64,000 nucleotides of DNA from Hemileia vastatrix (Eukaryota; Basidiomycota; Pucciniomycetes; Pucciniales; Zaghouaniaceae): positions 5,339,156 to 5,403,155 of the forward strand of contig JASXTE010000014.1 in NCBI GenBank assembly GCA_030280995.1. The letters run 5' to 3'. The position numbers and the translations under genes are program-made. Shown one piece after another: positions 1 through 12,446 of the stretch. Every line of letters begins with the position of its first letter. The stretch's first letter is position 1. The notes beneath the pieces are model-generated. The model made no database searches. It was not told where the DNA came from and saw nothing but the letters and a program-made list of their open reading frames with translations.

Positions 1-1735
1 AACCTCATGTGCAAGTCCTTTCATCATCACCTGTCAACTCCAAGCTAATACCATCTTCAGGTTTATAACCAATCCTGGCTGTAAAATACATTTAAGATGG
101 GCCACCCAAAACTTCCCTAAAAGTGCCTTTTTCAATATAAAAGTGCACCTTTCCAGAAGCTCCACCAACATCCAATTTCAGGAACTCTGCTGTTCCAACC
201 AATTCAGTTACATGCCCTCCAATTCCTCTCAAGCTCCCACCAATACCAGTTTTGATGGGGTGGCCCAATTGAGTTGCATCAGAAAGAGAAATAAGATTGA
301 TCTGTGAACCAGAATCAACCAAAGCTCTGATGGCCTTGCCATTCAGAGTGACATTAACAAAACCCAGAGGAGCAGAGAAATTATCCTCCAAATTCTCCCC
401 AAACCTTTCAGCAGAATCACAAACAAACTCCACTTCCCCAGAAGAGACTCTTCTTCTGGTCAACATCTTCTTCTGCTTATCATCCAAACCAGGACTGATA
501 GCAAACAACTCCCCATTATTCAAAGAAATAGTTTCTTGGTTCATCTTCTCCAACACAGAGTCAGTCACATCAAGTCTGCCTGAAACCAATGGCCTCTCAA
601 AATGGGCTTTTGGCTTCACCACCTTAGGCCTTTATGCCTCTTGTGGTCCAACACCTTTATCAAAAGGTTTCCTAACCACAGGAACCAAACCAGATCCATC
701 ACTAGTGACTCTGGTGCCACTGGGATTTTGAAAAGAAGCCAAAGGAACATCCTCCTCAGATTCAGAATCTAAATCCATTGGCATTGAATCCCCATTCAGA
801 TCATAGGCCCCAAAACTTGGTGTACCCATAGCTGCAATACCCCTCTGCATCTTGTGCAGCTCCTCCCTGCTAACATTCCTTCTGGCATCCATCTTTAGAT
901 CCACCTTAGGAGCCTTGGGCTTAATCTCAGCTGGTGAAGTGCTCTTTGGCCTTCCCACTCTCCCAGAATCAACATCATAAGCACTAGCCAAACATTCCCT
1001 CTTTGGCTGTGCTCCACAAGAGTAAAACTCCCAACCACCATAAGAAGTAGAAAAAGAGACCTTATTGTCCTCTTTTTTCTTCCCCTTCACATCAACACCT
1101 TCCTTACCAGAAGACTTCCCCTGATCAGGAATCTCCTCAAATCTTGGCCTCCTCTGATTGAGACCACCCCTTCTCCTGATCAAATCAAAAGGAGCCTGCC
1201 CCTCACTGGGCTTTAGAAATGAACCATCAAGGAATTTGAACACCCTACCATCAAACTCCACCTTTCCCTCTGACACATCTCTGTTCAGAGCCCAACAATC
1301 ATTTGACTTGTGCCCCCTCCTACTACAATAGGAGCACACCCAAGGATCACTGCTACCTCCTTCCCTTTTCTCATAGGGCTTGGCCTTCTGAATAGAGGCC
1401 ATTTTTACCTTCTGAGTCTCTTGCACAAAGATGTGAAACTGCTTGGTCAAGTCAACCAGTTGCTCCATCACTTGGTCCCTCTACTCTTTAGGAACCTTCT
1501 CCACCTTCTTCTCTTCCTTCTTCACCTTAGCTTCCTCTTCAGCCAAAGCCTCACTGACTTTGCTGACATACTAGGCACACCCCTCTTGATAGGAGTCCAC
1601 AGCCAATAACTTCAGATAAGCCTCTACAGCTTCCTTCACCTTCTCCAAGGCAGGAAACTTCTGGTCACCATTAGCCAGAGTCTTCATCATTTCCTTCTAG
1701 ACATCTCCTTCAAGACATCCATTCTGACATCCAAA
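1..1735 (-). pseudogene. Ty3/gypsy gag-protease fragment (Gypsy-E)
   Basis: Reading leftwards, two blocks in one frame (1471 to 632 and 622 to 92) are separated by a single TAA at 634-632. The first has a gag zinc knuckle, C-x2-C-x4-H-x4-C, at its residues 46-59 (about 1336-1295). The second has a retropepsin-like core with catalytic DSG at residues 103-105, followed by a GIGGH motif. More stops (a TAG near 1484, a TAA near 80) show decay. Similarity to gag-pol runs to base 1, so RT and integrase should lie outside the window. The gag type is one seen in basidiomycete Ty3 elements and differs from Gypsy-A and Gypsy-B. Gypsy-A begins at its upstream end. Confidence 0.8.
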
Positions 1736-2184
1736 TGTCAGATCTCACCCCTTACATTTACTCATAAAGTATTGTATTTACTTTTGTGGCGCTGCAGAGG
1801 GCCCCTTGGCTATATAAGGGCCTTGGGAACCCCTTTCAGCTGCATCACTTACATATTTACAATTTACTTACACTTATATATTTTTTATACACGTATTGAT
1901 TCTTTTTCTTTTAACTAGTAATACATTTTTAGTTGAAATAAAATAAATAAATACTATATACAAATCTTAAGGCTGCGGCAAGAACATTAAACTATAATAC
2001 TTGACTGCTGCGCATTGAAATTAAAATACTTACATTACAATAATATTAATACTACTCACCTTATATATTAGATCCTTTTTCCCCTTATTTGCATCCTTCC
2101 CTCTTTTCCTCTTTCCATTCTTTGTCTTCTTGTGTCCCTTTCTCCTTTTTTCTTCTTTCTTCTTCCACCTTTTAGACGACCGCG
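1736..2184 (+). repeat. Left LTR of Gypsy-A, internally deleted
   Basis: From about 1741 it matches the last 436 bp of the right LTR almost base for base. It begins TGTCAG like the right LTR but jumps directly to the segment found at 10012, so about 660 bp are missing. The match stops at about 2184 (GACCGC motif). Confidence 0.75.
1811..1818 (+). promoter_or_regulatory. Probable TATA box in the Gypsy-A LTR
   Basis: TATATAAG sits in a GC-rich palindromic context (GGCCCC upstream, GGGCC downstream) and is conserved in the right LTR at 10075-10082. This suits a Pol II start driving the element; that role is inferred. Confidence 0.5.
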
Positions 2185-3138
2185 CCGATACTTGAGGGCC
2201 TTTCTGAACGACGAATTGAAGCTTGACGACTATTTTGGACAAACGTCAAAACGCACGGACCACTTGCACAAAAAGGTGAACTTTTTTTGCGACCGTGAAT
2301 CGAACGGGGGAACTAAATATAAGGTTTATATATTTTTAAAAGTCATATATATTGTAAGTGATTTAACAATCACTACTGTAAGTCAATCTCTGCCACTTTC
2401 AACTATTATACAAGATTTTTTATTGCAATAACAGTGTTTTTGGCTTAATTGCTGAAACACTGAGTGTAAGTGATCATATTTTATTTATTTTTTTATTCCT
2501 AGTTGACCATAATAGAGTATATCTCTTAGTCCTAGAAGCCATTTATTTTATTTAAATTATATAATTAATTATCTTAAATATTTGGTATTATTGGTTGACC
2601 AAAATAGTATTTTATACTTAGTCCCAATAAATATTATTAATTATTTTTGGTTGACAATAATAATACTCAGTGTATTTAGTCCCAAATTTAATTCTATTAT
2701 TGATTATTGTTTTATAAGATAAATAATAATCTTTAAATTTAAATTTTTATTGTTTTAATAAATTTAAAATAATAAATTAAAGTTTAATTATTTTAAAATA
2801 ATACTTTTTCTTTATTGTTTTTAGGATTTAAAATAATAAATAATTTTATTATTACTTTGAGAAATTTTTTTTTTCTAATAATAATAAATTTTTTATTGTT
2901 GATAAATTCAAAATAATAATAAATAAACCTTATTTTTTAAAGATTTTGAAATTTTAAATAAATTTTATTATCCAAATCAATTGAAATAATAAATTATTAA
3001 GTTAAATCAATTTTATTTTTATTATCATTGTTGTGATTTCAAAATTAAACAGTATAGTAAAGAACAATAATTAATTACCTTTTGAATCAGTGATTTTATA
3101 TTAACCACTTGATTTTTTTTTTATCCCACAGATAAAAC
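2185..3138 (+). other. Gypsy-A 5' leader, no gene
   Basis: About 950 bp between the LTR and the first ATG, very AT-rich after 2450. No gene seen. It should hold the primer-binding site just after 2184, but I do not recognise a tRNA match there. A repeated GGTTGAC/GTTGACCA word occurs near 2502, 2592 and 2649. Confidence 0.6.
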
Positions 3139-3802
3139 ATGTCTTCCAAATTGAGTGAAACCATAGAAAATTTGAATGTGGATGAAATTGAAATTGATTA
3201 TGATGCTGATACTGTGAGTTCTTCTAAATTTGCACATAAAAAATCTTATGCTAACAAGAAAAATTCACATAATTCAGGATGTGGAAATGATAGGAGAAGT
3301 AGACAAATCAAACCCCCTTCCCCCAGCACAACAGAAGGAAGTAAAACCTCCAGTACCTCAAGAAGGTCTTCCAAAAGGCTTCGAAATAAAAAAACTTCCT
3401 CTGTCTCAGCAAATCAGCAATCTGTCCAGTCACATCAAAAAACTGAAGACAGAAAACATGAAATACAAGGCAAAAGTAGACACCTTGTGGGATAAAGTTC
3501 AGGAACTCAGGACCCAAAATCAGGCCCAGGCCCCTCCTCAGTTGCCTCCCAGTCAGCCTCAGTTTCAGGCTCAACCTTCTCAGTCCCCCAGCTCCTCCAC
3601 CCAAAATCAAAACACTCTACAAGTGGAACAGTGGAAATGGGATTACTTGATGAGCCATTACCAACAGAATGTTCAGCAGCCAGCAACCCAACACCCTGGC
3701 CCACACAGGACACAAACCTTCAATCCTACTCCTCAGCCCCATCCTTATCAGGGAGACAGAAGAAAGAAGGCACAGGGGAAGTTTCCTCCTCTGCCATGGT
3801 AA
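3139..3802 (+). pseudogene. Gypsy-A ORF1: N-terminal gag-like coiled-coil/Pro-Gln-rich protein
   Basis: The ATG at 3139 opens an acidic N-terminus. The frame shifts near 3300 into one running to TAA at 3800. The second part holds a short coiled coil (heptad Leu/Ile near 3410-3520), then a Pro/Gln-rich stretch and a WKWDYL motif. Gypsy-B has the same order with a WKWDCF motif, which supports this frame as the real one. The ORF ends Pro-Trp-stop, overlapping an ATG one base out of phase that opens ORF2. Function unknown; in this position it is probably part of the capsid-forming gag. Confidence 0.6.
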
Positions 3803-6800
3803 GTGATTTGGTTGATAAACATTTTGGTATTTATACTAATAAGAATTCTTCTACAGGTAATCTTATTGACTATGGTGAAAGAACATTTAAACCTATTAAA
3901 AGACAACTTCCTGTAATTAGTAGCCCTAATTATGTTCTAAGCAAACTTTCTTTTGATGAACCATTACATTTGACCTCTACTTCTTTAGTTAATTCTTCTC
4001 TTGCAATTAAAAATGATTCTGTTGCTCCTGAAATTTATGTTTTACTTGAGAAAACTTCTGAATAAATATTGAAAGACTCTCCTGATTTTAATTTTATCAA
4101 AGATAAAATTTTAAAAGATTTATTAAAACATGAGAATGATAGATTAAATAATTTACATTTACACTGCAAAGTGAGTTCTTCTGTCCAAGAAACAGCTTAT
4201 TTCAAATTGAAAGATACTCTAAATACCGTCCTTTCTCAGCAAAAGTCTATTAGAAATGATCACAGATCACTCTCTGATAAAAATAATCATCTTAATAAAC
4301 TTATCAATGATATGAAGCCACTTATGGATGAAAATATTTCCTTGAAAAATGACAATAAGCTTCTGCACAGTGAATTAAGAAAATTGAAAATTGATTTCCA
4401 GAATTTGAGTAATAAATGCTCAGTAGAAGAGGACAGAAATGTTCTATCTATTGCTAAAATTAATGATCAACTATCTTATATCCCTGAATTAAGGAATAAA
4501 TTATCTGATCTTGAGAAAAAGGTTTCTACATTACAAGCTATTCATGATGGCAATTGTGATGAGCTAAGAAATAATACTAAACTTTCTGTTAATTATAAAA
4601 ATAAACAGCCTGAACAGGGTGTTTCTTCTCTCATTTGTAATGCCCCAATTAAACCAGTTGATAACTTGTCTGTGAAGTCGGGTGCTTCAAACAAAAAGTA
4701 TTTTGATACTCACAATGAGCCATCTGCTTCTGTCAGTAATGAAATATCTGAACACCTTTCAAGACTTCAAGAATTGATTACCTTGAATAATTCAAACCAT
4801 AAGGCTGACCACCCTAGCAGTAATAAAAACTGGCCTAAACTGGACCAATACCCTACCTTTGATGGTGATTCTTCATCTGATTGGCAACACTTTATCCAAA
4901 TAATTGATAATTTGAAGAAGTCATATAAATTACCAGATGAAGAAATTATTTCTAAGTTAATTTCTTTATTCTCCAATGTAGCCTTAATGTGGTATGAATC
5001 TGTTTTATTGGATGATATCCATTATACATGGAATGAATGGAAAACCTTGATTGAGAATCAGTTTGGTGGTTCAAAATTTAGACTGGCTCAACAGAGATTG
5101 TATGAGAACTCTAAATATATCTCTTCCTCTGTTGATAAACCAATTGTTTTTCTTATGAAAGTAACAAAACTCCTGAGAGCTATTGATCCAAAAATGAATT
5201 ATGATATTTGGAGAGATAAAATTCTTTATAAATTACCAAATTCTCTAAGAGATTTAATTGTGGCTAGAACTGAGCATGTAAGGGAACATTCTTCTTTTAT
5301 TAATATCTGTAATGAAGTATTACTTAACCATAGATATGAACCAAAGAATTATCCTATGAAATCTTATCATGATCAGAGTAAGCCCTCTACCAGAACTCCA
5401 GAAAAACCTGGTAAACCCTCTGCCCCAGTTGCACCCAAGAAATATGCAACTAATACTTGTTTTAAATGTAACAAACCTTGGAAGAAGGGCCATGTGTGTG
5501 ACAAGAAAATTCATCTTGTTGAACAAACTGAAGACACTGAGGATGCTGATGTTGATCTCAATGATTCTTCCAGTGACTGTGACAGTAATATCTCCTATGA
5601 AAATGACTCCCTTAAGGATGTCTTAATGTTGGAACAAGATGTGCAATATTTAGACAATATTTCTGAGGAGTGTAATTTAGATTTATCTTCAGTAGAAAAT
5701 GCTGAAATCATTAAAGATATTACTCACAGCTCTATATCCATATCCCCTTTGAAGGCACCAGTTATCATTAATGGTAAAAATGTTGAGGTTGTTCTTGACT
5801 CTGGTGCTGGAGGAAGTGTGGTGTCTGAAAAGGCACTGGCTTCAGTGGATAAAGATTATATGGATAAATTATTACCTATGACATGTGAAAAATGGAGAGG
5901 TTATGGCTCTATTTTGTGTCCCATTGGCAAATACAAAGCCACTGTATTCTTCAAATATAATGGTGGTTTTGTCAGAGCTGTTTGTGAATTTGTTTTCATG
6001 AGAAATGATAATTTGAGCAAGTGGTTTATTATGGGTAATGACATTCTGACAATTTTTGGTGTAAAATTGGACCCTGCCAATAATTGCTTCACATTGGGAT
6101 TGAATGGCGAAAGGAAATTCAAAATTTCTTCCCCTAGAAGATCTTCTGCATATTTGTTAAAGTCTTGTAACTCATTAATTCAATGTACAGGTAGACCAAC
6201 AAATGAAATGGATAGTTTATTAACTGAAATAAATACTGCTTCTTTTGGTGATCAATTAACTAGTGAGCAGAAGGATTCTATAATTTCCTCAATTACCTCT
6301 TTTCCTATGGCTTTTTCTCATGGTTCTCATGTCCTAGGAGTTGTTAAGGATGAAATGAAAATTACTTTATCCTGTAACTTGAGTGATATTCCTCCTAGTC
6401 TTAAGAAAAAATCATATCCTGCTTCTCCAACAAAAAGAAAGGATATTGAAGATAATATTTCTACCTTATTAAAAATTAATATAATTGAGAAAGTGGATGT
6501 CACCCCAAAATATTGTGTCATATCCCCAGTCTTGATTTCTTATGAAAAAGATAAGGTTAGATTATGTGGAGATTACAGAGCATTAAACACTTATACTGTG
6601 GATGATATTTATCCTTTGCCCAGAATTAATTCAATTCATGCTACCTTACAGGGTGCAAAATTTATTAGTTGTCTGGATGGCAATAAAGGTTATCATCAAA
6701 TTCCTGTTGAGAAAAATTCACAAAATTTTTTACTAATTGCTACTCATATGGGAATATATAAGTATGTTAAGATGCCATTTGGCCCTAAAAATGCTCCGTC

Positions 6801-7236
6801 AGTTTTTCAAAAAGTCATGGATAACACTTTCCATCAAGAAATAATTGAAGGATGGCTCATGGTTTATATTGATGACATTATAATTTTTTCTAAAACTTTT
6901 GATGAACATATGATTCACTTAAATAGAGTTTTCCAAAAAATGGATGAAATCAATATGACCTTGTCCTTAAAAAAGTGTAAATTTGGTCTTCAATCCTTGA
7001 AAGTCCTTGGCCATGTTGTGTCAGGCTTACAAATTTGTGTAGACCAAAACAAAGTTGCTTCCATTCAAAATGTGAAAGCACCAACTTCTGTAAGAGAAAT
7101 CCAAAGTTTTTTGGGTATGTGTGGCTATTATAGACAATATATTAAAAATTATCAGGTCATAGCCTTGACTCTTACAAAACTGACCAGAAAAGATGTTGCC
7201 TTTCTCTGGAATAATGACTGTCAAAAAAGCTTTTGA
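3796..7236 (+). pseudogene. Gypsy-A gag-protease-reverse transcriptase
   Basis: One frame, broken only by TAA at 4063-4065. In the block from 4069: a coiled coil (about residues 40-165); the retrotransposon gag core (about 255-415, with a DWQHF motif and a QRLYE motif); a zinc-binding C-x2-C...GH-x-C motif (464-477); a protease with DSG (577-579); an RT with LDGNKGY motif A and catalytic YIDD (933-936). It ends at a frameshift in an A6 run (about 7221-7226), where five A's would restore the RNase H frame. Residues needed for RT catalysis are intact. Gypsy-B lacks the 4063 stop, so that stop is decay rather than design. Confidence 0.85.
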
Positions 7237-7894
7237 TACATTAAAAAGTTGCTTAATGACAGCCCCTATATTGGCTCTTCCAGATTTCAACAAACCTTTT
7301 GTCATATACACAGATGCTAGCTTTGTTGGTCTGGGTGCTGCCCTTCACCAAAAACAAATTATTAATGATAAATCCTCAGAGGTTGTAATTTGTTATATTT
7401 CAAGAACCTTAAGAAATAGTGAATTGAAATATGGTGCCACTCAATTAGAGTGCTTAGCAGTTGTTTGGGCTCTTGAAAAACTTCATTACTACCTATATGA
7501 CCAGAAGTTTGAACTGGTAACTGACTGTAGTGCTTTGAAGTCCCTCTTAAACCTGAAGACACCAAATAGACATATGTTTAGGTGGAAACTGGCTGTTCAA
7601 GAGTACAGGGGAAGAATGACAATTACCCATAGAGCTGGAAATGTTCACTCCAATGTTGATATGCTGTCAAGGCTACCCCTACCTAATAATGACTCCAATC
7701 CTGCCTATGTCCCTGAGGATGATAACATTCACATTTATGGTATATATATTGTGGACATGGAGGAAGAATTGTTGCAATTAATTCTGGATTCATATGAAAA
7801 AGATTCTGATTTGAATAAATTGGTTACTATCTTGAATGATCCAAAGAATGCTTCAATTCAAGCATTAATAAAAACTCTCCCACAAAAGTATTAA
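7227..7894 (+). pseudogene. Gypsy-A RNase H domain
   Basis: Continues the polyprotein one frame over from RT. Visible RNase H landmarks: YTDAS (first Asp), the QLECLAVVWALEKLHYYL helix with the catalytic Glu, TDCSALKSLL (third acidic residue), and an HSNVDMLSR segment that closes Ty3 RNase H domains before integrase. It degrades the RNA strand during reverse transcription. A TAA at 7892 separates it from integrase; Gypsy-B reads straight through the same place, so the stop is a lesion. Confidence 0.82.
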
Positions 7895-9307
7895 ACTGCT
7901 TTGACTAAAGGAAAGTTTTCAATTGATGATGGTTATATTTATTACAGGAAAAAACTTACTAATGTAATTGTTATTTCTCCTTCAATGAAAGAATTCATCT
8001 TAAAATTATGTCATGATGACATATTAGCTGGTCATTTTGATCTAGAAAAAACTATGGTCATGATTAAAAACACTGCATGGTGGGCTAATATGTCTGAAGA
8101 CACAAAATTATATGTTGAATCTTGTGATTCTTGCCAAAAATCTAAAAGATTGACTGGTAAAAGAGCAGGATTAATGCAACATATTGAAGCACCTGATGCT
8201 CCTTGGCAAATCATTAATATGGATTTTGTCACTGGTCTTCCTGTAGCAGGGAAAGACAGTTATAATTCTTGCTGGGTTATAGTGGACAGATTCACTAAAA
8301 TGTGTAAATTCATTCCTACCCAAAAAGATGTTTCCACCAAAGATTTAGCCTTTTTGTGGTGGTCACATATGTTTAATATTGTTGGATTTCCAAAAGCCAT
8401 CATATCTGATAGGGACCCAAAGTTTACTTCTGAATTTTGGATGTCTTTGATGGATATATGTGGTTGTGAGTTGAAATTATCCACTGCCCACCATCCTCAA
8501 ACTGATGGACTGGATGAAAGGATGATTCAAACCTTGGAAGATATGATTAGAAGGTATTGTGCCTTTGGATTAGAATATAAAGACAATGACAGATTTACAC
8601 ATGACTGGGTAACCTTACTTCCAGGTCTTGAATTTGCTTATAATAGCACTGTTCATTCTGTCACTGAGAAAAAGCCTTTTGAGCTATGACTAGGTTATGT
8701 TCCAAGTACTCTTGCTCAAATACTCAATAACAAATTACCAAAGTTGGAATTACATCCTGGTGTGAAGTCTTTTCTCCAAATGCAGCAACTGTGCAGAAAA
8801 CATGCCCAAAGTTGTATTGATAAAGCATTTGAATATGAGACAAAGAGATGGGATAAATCCCATAAAGAGCACACTTTTAAAAAGGGTGATGAAGTTCTAA
8901 TATCTACAGTTCACTTCAATTTACAAGGCAATAACAAATTAAAGGATCCATTTGTAGGACCATTTGTTGTTAAAAGAATGGTGGGAGATAATGCAGTAGA
9001 AGTTATATTGTATTCTCCTTATGACAGAAAACATCCTGTTTTTCCCATTTCCCTCCTTAAACCTTATACTTCCAACAGTGACTTATTTCCTAAGAGAAGG
9101 GGAAGACCCAAGAAAAATCCTCAGGAAGTCACAGAAATTGCAGAAATTGATAAAATTCTTAATGAAAGAGTTATCACCTCTGAAAAAGGTATTGAATATT
9201 TATTGAGATATAAAAATAAATCATCTGAGCATGATAAATGGATACCTGGAAAAGAGATTTCTAACCTTTTCACTCTATTAAAAAAGTATAAAAAGAAAAA
9301 ATATTAG
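7895..9307 (+). pseudogene. Gypsy-A integrase with chromodomain
   Basis: An H-H-C-C zinc domain (HDD...GHFD...CDSCQ) is followed by the DDE core: MDFVTGL, SDRDPKF and DERMIQTLE supply the two Asp and the Glu. A TGA at 8687 replaces the Trp codon seen in Gypsy-B. The frame then continues through a GPF motif (about 8965) to a C-terminal chromodomain (about 9150-9290: IDKIL..., YLLRYK, W, P). Chromodomains steer chromovirus integration to particular chromatin. The gene ends at TAG 9305, about 35 bp before the right LTR. Confidence 0.85.
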
Positions 9308-9339
9308 CATTTTTTTATTGTTTTTTTAGAGTGAGGGAA

Positions 9340-10447
9340 TGTCAGCCAGGCTGTACCAGGAGCCCAGTAAAACTTATGTTAAGTTATTGGACCTGAAAGA
9401 GGGCGGAAATTTATGCTTCTTATGTATATAAATTAATATTTTATTGCGTAATAAAATTAAGTACAAATTACCTTATTAAATAAAATTAAAATAAGGGTTA
9501 TATTTATTTTATTATGTTATTAATTATACACTATTAAAATAAACATAAATTATATTATATTATATAAAAAATTGGGCGCATTCTTATGTATTTAAATAAT
9601 TATAAAATAATAATTAATTAATTATAATATTATATTATACTTATAAGGCAAAATGTTGACTTATAATAATATTAATTAATTATTAGACCCTTATAATAAT
9701 TTATACATTATTATCCCTGATTTTTGGGCGCTTCTGTGGCTAAAAATTATGTAATTAAATTTATTAAAACATTTAAACTAATTACATTCTCATATTTTAA
9801 TTTAAAATAATTACTTATATTAATTGTATGAATTAAAATAGTAATATATTACATTCCACTTTAAAATAGTACTGCATAATACTTATTTTAAATTACATTA
9901 GTTATTTTTTATATGTCTTGTACTTATTTATGTGTAATATCCAGGGGGAATTAATACTGGTGAAATATTGACTACTGCATTTTAACAAATTAGTACATTT
10001 TTGATTTCTCACCCCTTACATTTACTCATAAATTATTGTATTTACTTTTGTTGCGCTTCAGAGGGCCCCTTGGCTATATAAGGGCCTTGGGAACCCCTTT
10101 CAGCTGCATCACTTACATATTTACAATTTACTTACACTTATATATTTTTATACATGTATTGATTCTTTTTCTTTTAACTAGTAATACATTTTTAGTTGAA
10201 ATAAAATAAATAATTATTATATACAAATCTTAAGGTTGCGGTAAGAACATTAAACTATAATACTTGACTGCTGCACATTGAAATTAAAATACTTACATTA
10301 CAATAATATTAAGACTACTCACCTTATATATTATATCCTTTTTCCCCATATTTGTGTCCTTCCCTCTTTTCCTCTTTCCATTCTTTGTCTTCTTCTGTCC
10401 CTTTCTCCTTTTTTCTTCTTTCTTCTTCCACCTTCTAGATGACCGCA
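9340..10447 (+). repeat. Right LTR of Gypsy-A
   Basis: Starts TGTCAGCC after a polypurine tract (GAGTGAGGGA). It contains the TATATAA box at 10075 and ends where similarity to the left LTR stops (GACCGCA, about 10447). About 1.1 kb, close in size to the Gypsy-B LTRs. The long AT-rich segment 9346-10011 is missing from the left LTR. Confidence 0.75.
10075..10082 (+). promoter_or_regulatory. Probable TATA box in the right Gypsy-A LTR
   Basis: Same TATATAAG in the same GC-rich context as 1811-1818. In this position it would drive transcription outward to the right. Confidence 0.4.
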
Positions 10448-10980
10448 CCAATAAATGTCCTCATTCTTTTAAATTTTCAGATATGTTTGATCACATATTC
10501 ATCTCTTCTTACACCTCTTAAAACAACTAATATTCCAAACACTCCTGAAATTTTTTCACTTTTTTTTTATACTTCATCATCTTCAAAATGTCATCAAAGG
10601 ATCTCGCCGTCCCCTGTGAACTCTGCGCTAATTACCAATTTTTAGTGCTTAGTATAAATTTACTGTGAGATTATCTCATGGTGTCAGAAATTAGAAAAAA
10701 AACAAATTCCTACTTTTTATTTCTTTAGTTATGTAAGTTTTCAATGTTATTCTAGAATTGAAATTTTAACAATTTTGATGGTTGAATGGGGTTTTTAAAT
10801 ACATTGATCAAATTAAAAATAATTATATTGCATAATAAAAAACTATAAGTATAAATTAAAGACAACATCCGTTAATATGCTTCATACTTAATAATTAAAA
10901 ATTCAAGTTCTGAGTTAAAAGGAATTTCCAATAAAAAGAGTCTATGATTTTCTTATATATATGTTCCAAAATAAAAATAA
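10448..10980. other. AT-rich spacer, no recognised gene
   Basis: No convincing coding region. A short ATG frame at 10587 (about 20 codons, with CELC) is too short to call. It may be what remains of Copia-D beyond its protease, but I could not match it. Confidence 0.5.
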
Positions 10981-10982
10981 TA

Positions 10983-11791
10983 GGGGGTATCAACGTTAGC
11001 AGATCCACAATTAGGGATCAGGAGTTATTTTTCCCCGGATCCAACACCTTTAATTGTGGATAAGAAATGCAAAATCGTGCATTAATCTCCCTCTTATACC
11101 CCAATTTCTATTCCTGATTCTTGATCCCAAACTCATCACATCCATGATTGATTTTTAAAATGGTCACATGAAATATAATTTTAGATGCCTTCCTTGTGTC
11201 ACTCTTCACTCTAGGTGACTTAATTTTGTTGGTGAAAACTTAACATTTCTTTATAACTACACACCCCCTACTCATTTGGTTTCAAACTTACCACTTATCT
11301 CATCACCTAAACCTCATACCAACAACAATGAAGCACCTCTTTACTAGGAAGCAAGTTAAGTCAATTATGAATGCCATTGCTTTAGCTTTAATTGCTAACT
11401 CTAATTCTGACTCTGATATGGAAAACACTTTAGCTTATATGTCTATACTCTCCAAAAAACTTTACATCAACAAAAGGGGGCCAAACCATGTTCCTAATCA
11501 CAGATAAAGTCTCCACTCAATTCTCAAAATTCCCCCTTTAAACTTCACACAACTATTTTTAAATTCTCCATATTTCTTCATCAAACTTTATTAACTCATC
11601 TCTTACCTGGGATATCAAGGAAGGTATCCATGATGTGGTTATGAAAAATTAAGGATGAAAATTGCAGATAGAGGTTAAAATTGACACATAAAATGTCTAA
11701 AACTCCCATTATAATTGCATAAAATAATTGTGGTATAATGGTTTTTATTCACAATTAATTTAATTGAAGATCTGGTAACATTGATACCCCC
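10983..11791. mobile_element. TIR element Ha1 (GGGGGTATCA ends, TA target site)
   Basis: Ends are inverted repeats GGGGGTATCAACGTTAGCAG and the complement of TGGTAACATTGATACCCCC, flanked by TA on both sides. Its two halves match, in inverse orientation, those of the 486-bp element at 49090-49575, which is an internally deleted relative. It holds the start of a DDE transposase-like reading frame (11328-11507). It lies inside the Copia-D remnant, whose protease segment stops at its right end. Confidence 0.75.
11328..11507 (+). pseudogene. N-terminal scrap of a Harbinger-type transposase in Ha1
   Basis: ATG to TAA, 59 residues: a short helical start, then a Ser/Asp run (SNSDSDME) and a SKKLYINKRGP motif. 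From memory of the family, rust HARBI1-like DDE proteins often begin with such an acidic Ser/Asp stretch followed by S-x-R-Y-L-x-x-R. No catalytic residues are present. A similar start occurs in the larger element at 12447. The assignment is inference. Confidence 0.4.
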
Positions 11792-11793
11792 TA

Positions 11794-12180
11794 ATGACAA
11801 TAGAGGACTGTTGAGGGGTGAAATTAATAAAAAATATATTGAGTTAAACATATTGCAGGATGCTTCACTATCTAGAATAAAAGTAGTAGGGCAATCAGAT
11901 TGAGAAAGTGCCATAAAGCAATGATTGTGTGGATTGAAAGGACCAGCAACTTGGAAAGAAAGAGTTTCTTTGTTTGTATGTTTAAAATTTTTGGGTTTGA
12001 AATCTCCCTTTGTTGTCCTTTTAGGACCTAGTTGAGGGTTAAATTAATAGCATTGATCCTCAGAAGGTCAAGCTAAAGAGTTGTGTTTATAATTGGAGCA
12101 TATTTCCACAACTTTTTGGTTGGCTTTAAATGCCCTATCATGAGTATTTTTAGATTCATCATTTTTAAAATCTATTAATA
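11794..12180 (-). pseudogene. Copia-D: gag zinc-knuckle region and protease start
   Basis: On the minus strand a frame with two stops reads a decayed knuckle (C..N..H..then EDQCY, FNPQLGPKRT), a linker, and a copia aspartic protease start: FILDSEASCNMF, in which the usual DSGAS is DSEAS. It stops abruptly at Ha1 (11793) and at the left end of Harbinger-II (12181). The N-terminal half of the same gag lies 12.5 kb away at 25297-24745, so Harbinger-II split the element. Confidence 0.65.
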
Positions 12181-12446
12181 GAGGGTTTCAGTTCTGGAAA
12201 ATCTGCACTTATTTAAGTTCAGATTTCTAAAACACACTAGCCCCAAAACTGGTGAATTTCAAAATGAAATAAGTCACTTATTTCACTCATATATTCACTT
12301 TCTCAACCAAAAGTGCTGATTTCACCATAATGTCTCATTTCACTGATTTGTCAGAATCATCCCATTAATACACAGAACTCCCCAGAAGAACACTTTATAA
12401 CTCAAAAAATTGCACATATTATACATTTTTATACCATATAGGAGCC

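Larger units (their letters stand above)
1736..10447 (+). mobile_element. Gypsy-A, chromodomain Ty3/gypsy retrotransposon
   Basis: LTR element with gag, protease, RT, RNase H, integrase and chromodomain in the usual Ty3 order between 3139 and 9304. The LTRs share one segment (left about 1741-2184, right about 10012-10447). The right LTR starts TGTCAGCC just after a purine-rich tract at 9329-9339. The left LTR keeps the terminal TGTCAG but lacks about 660 bp. Flanks are CCAAA on the left and CCAAT on the right, so a 4-5 bp target duplication is possible but unproven. The proteins closely resemble those of Gypsy-B. Several stops and frameshifts make it non-autonomous. The outer ends are my best reading. 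Confidence 0.8.

Noticed and set aside
3799..3856. Intron in Gypsy-A from GTAAGT to CTTCTACAG
   Set aside because: Both sites look good and have partners in Gypsy-B (15770 and 15822), but joining them gives an immediate stop in both elements; kept only as an alternative in a finding.
10587..10660. Short ATG frame with a CELC motif
   Set aside because: About 20 codons; too short to support as a gene.
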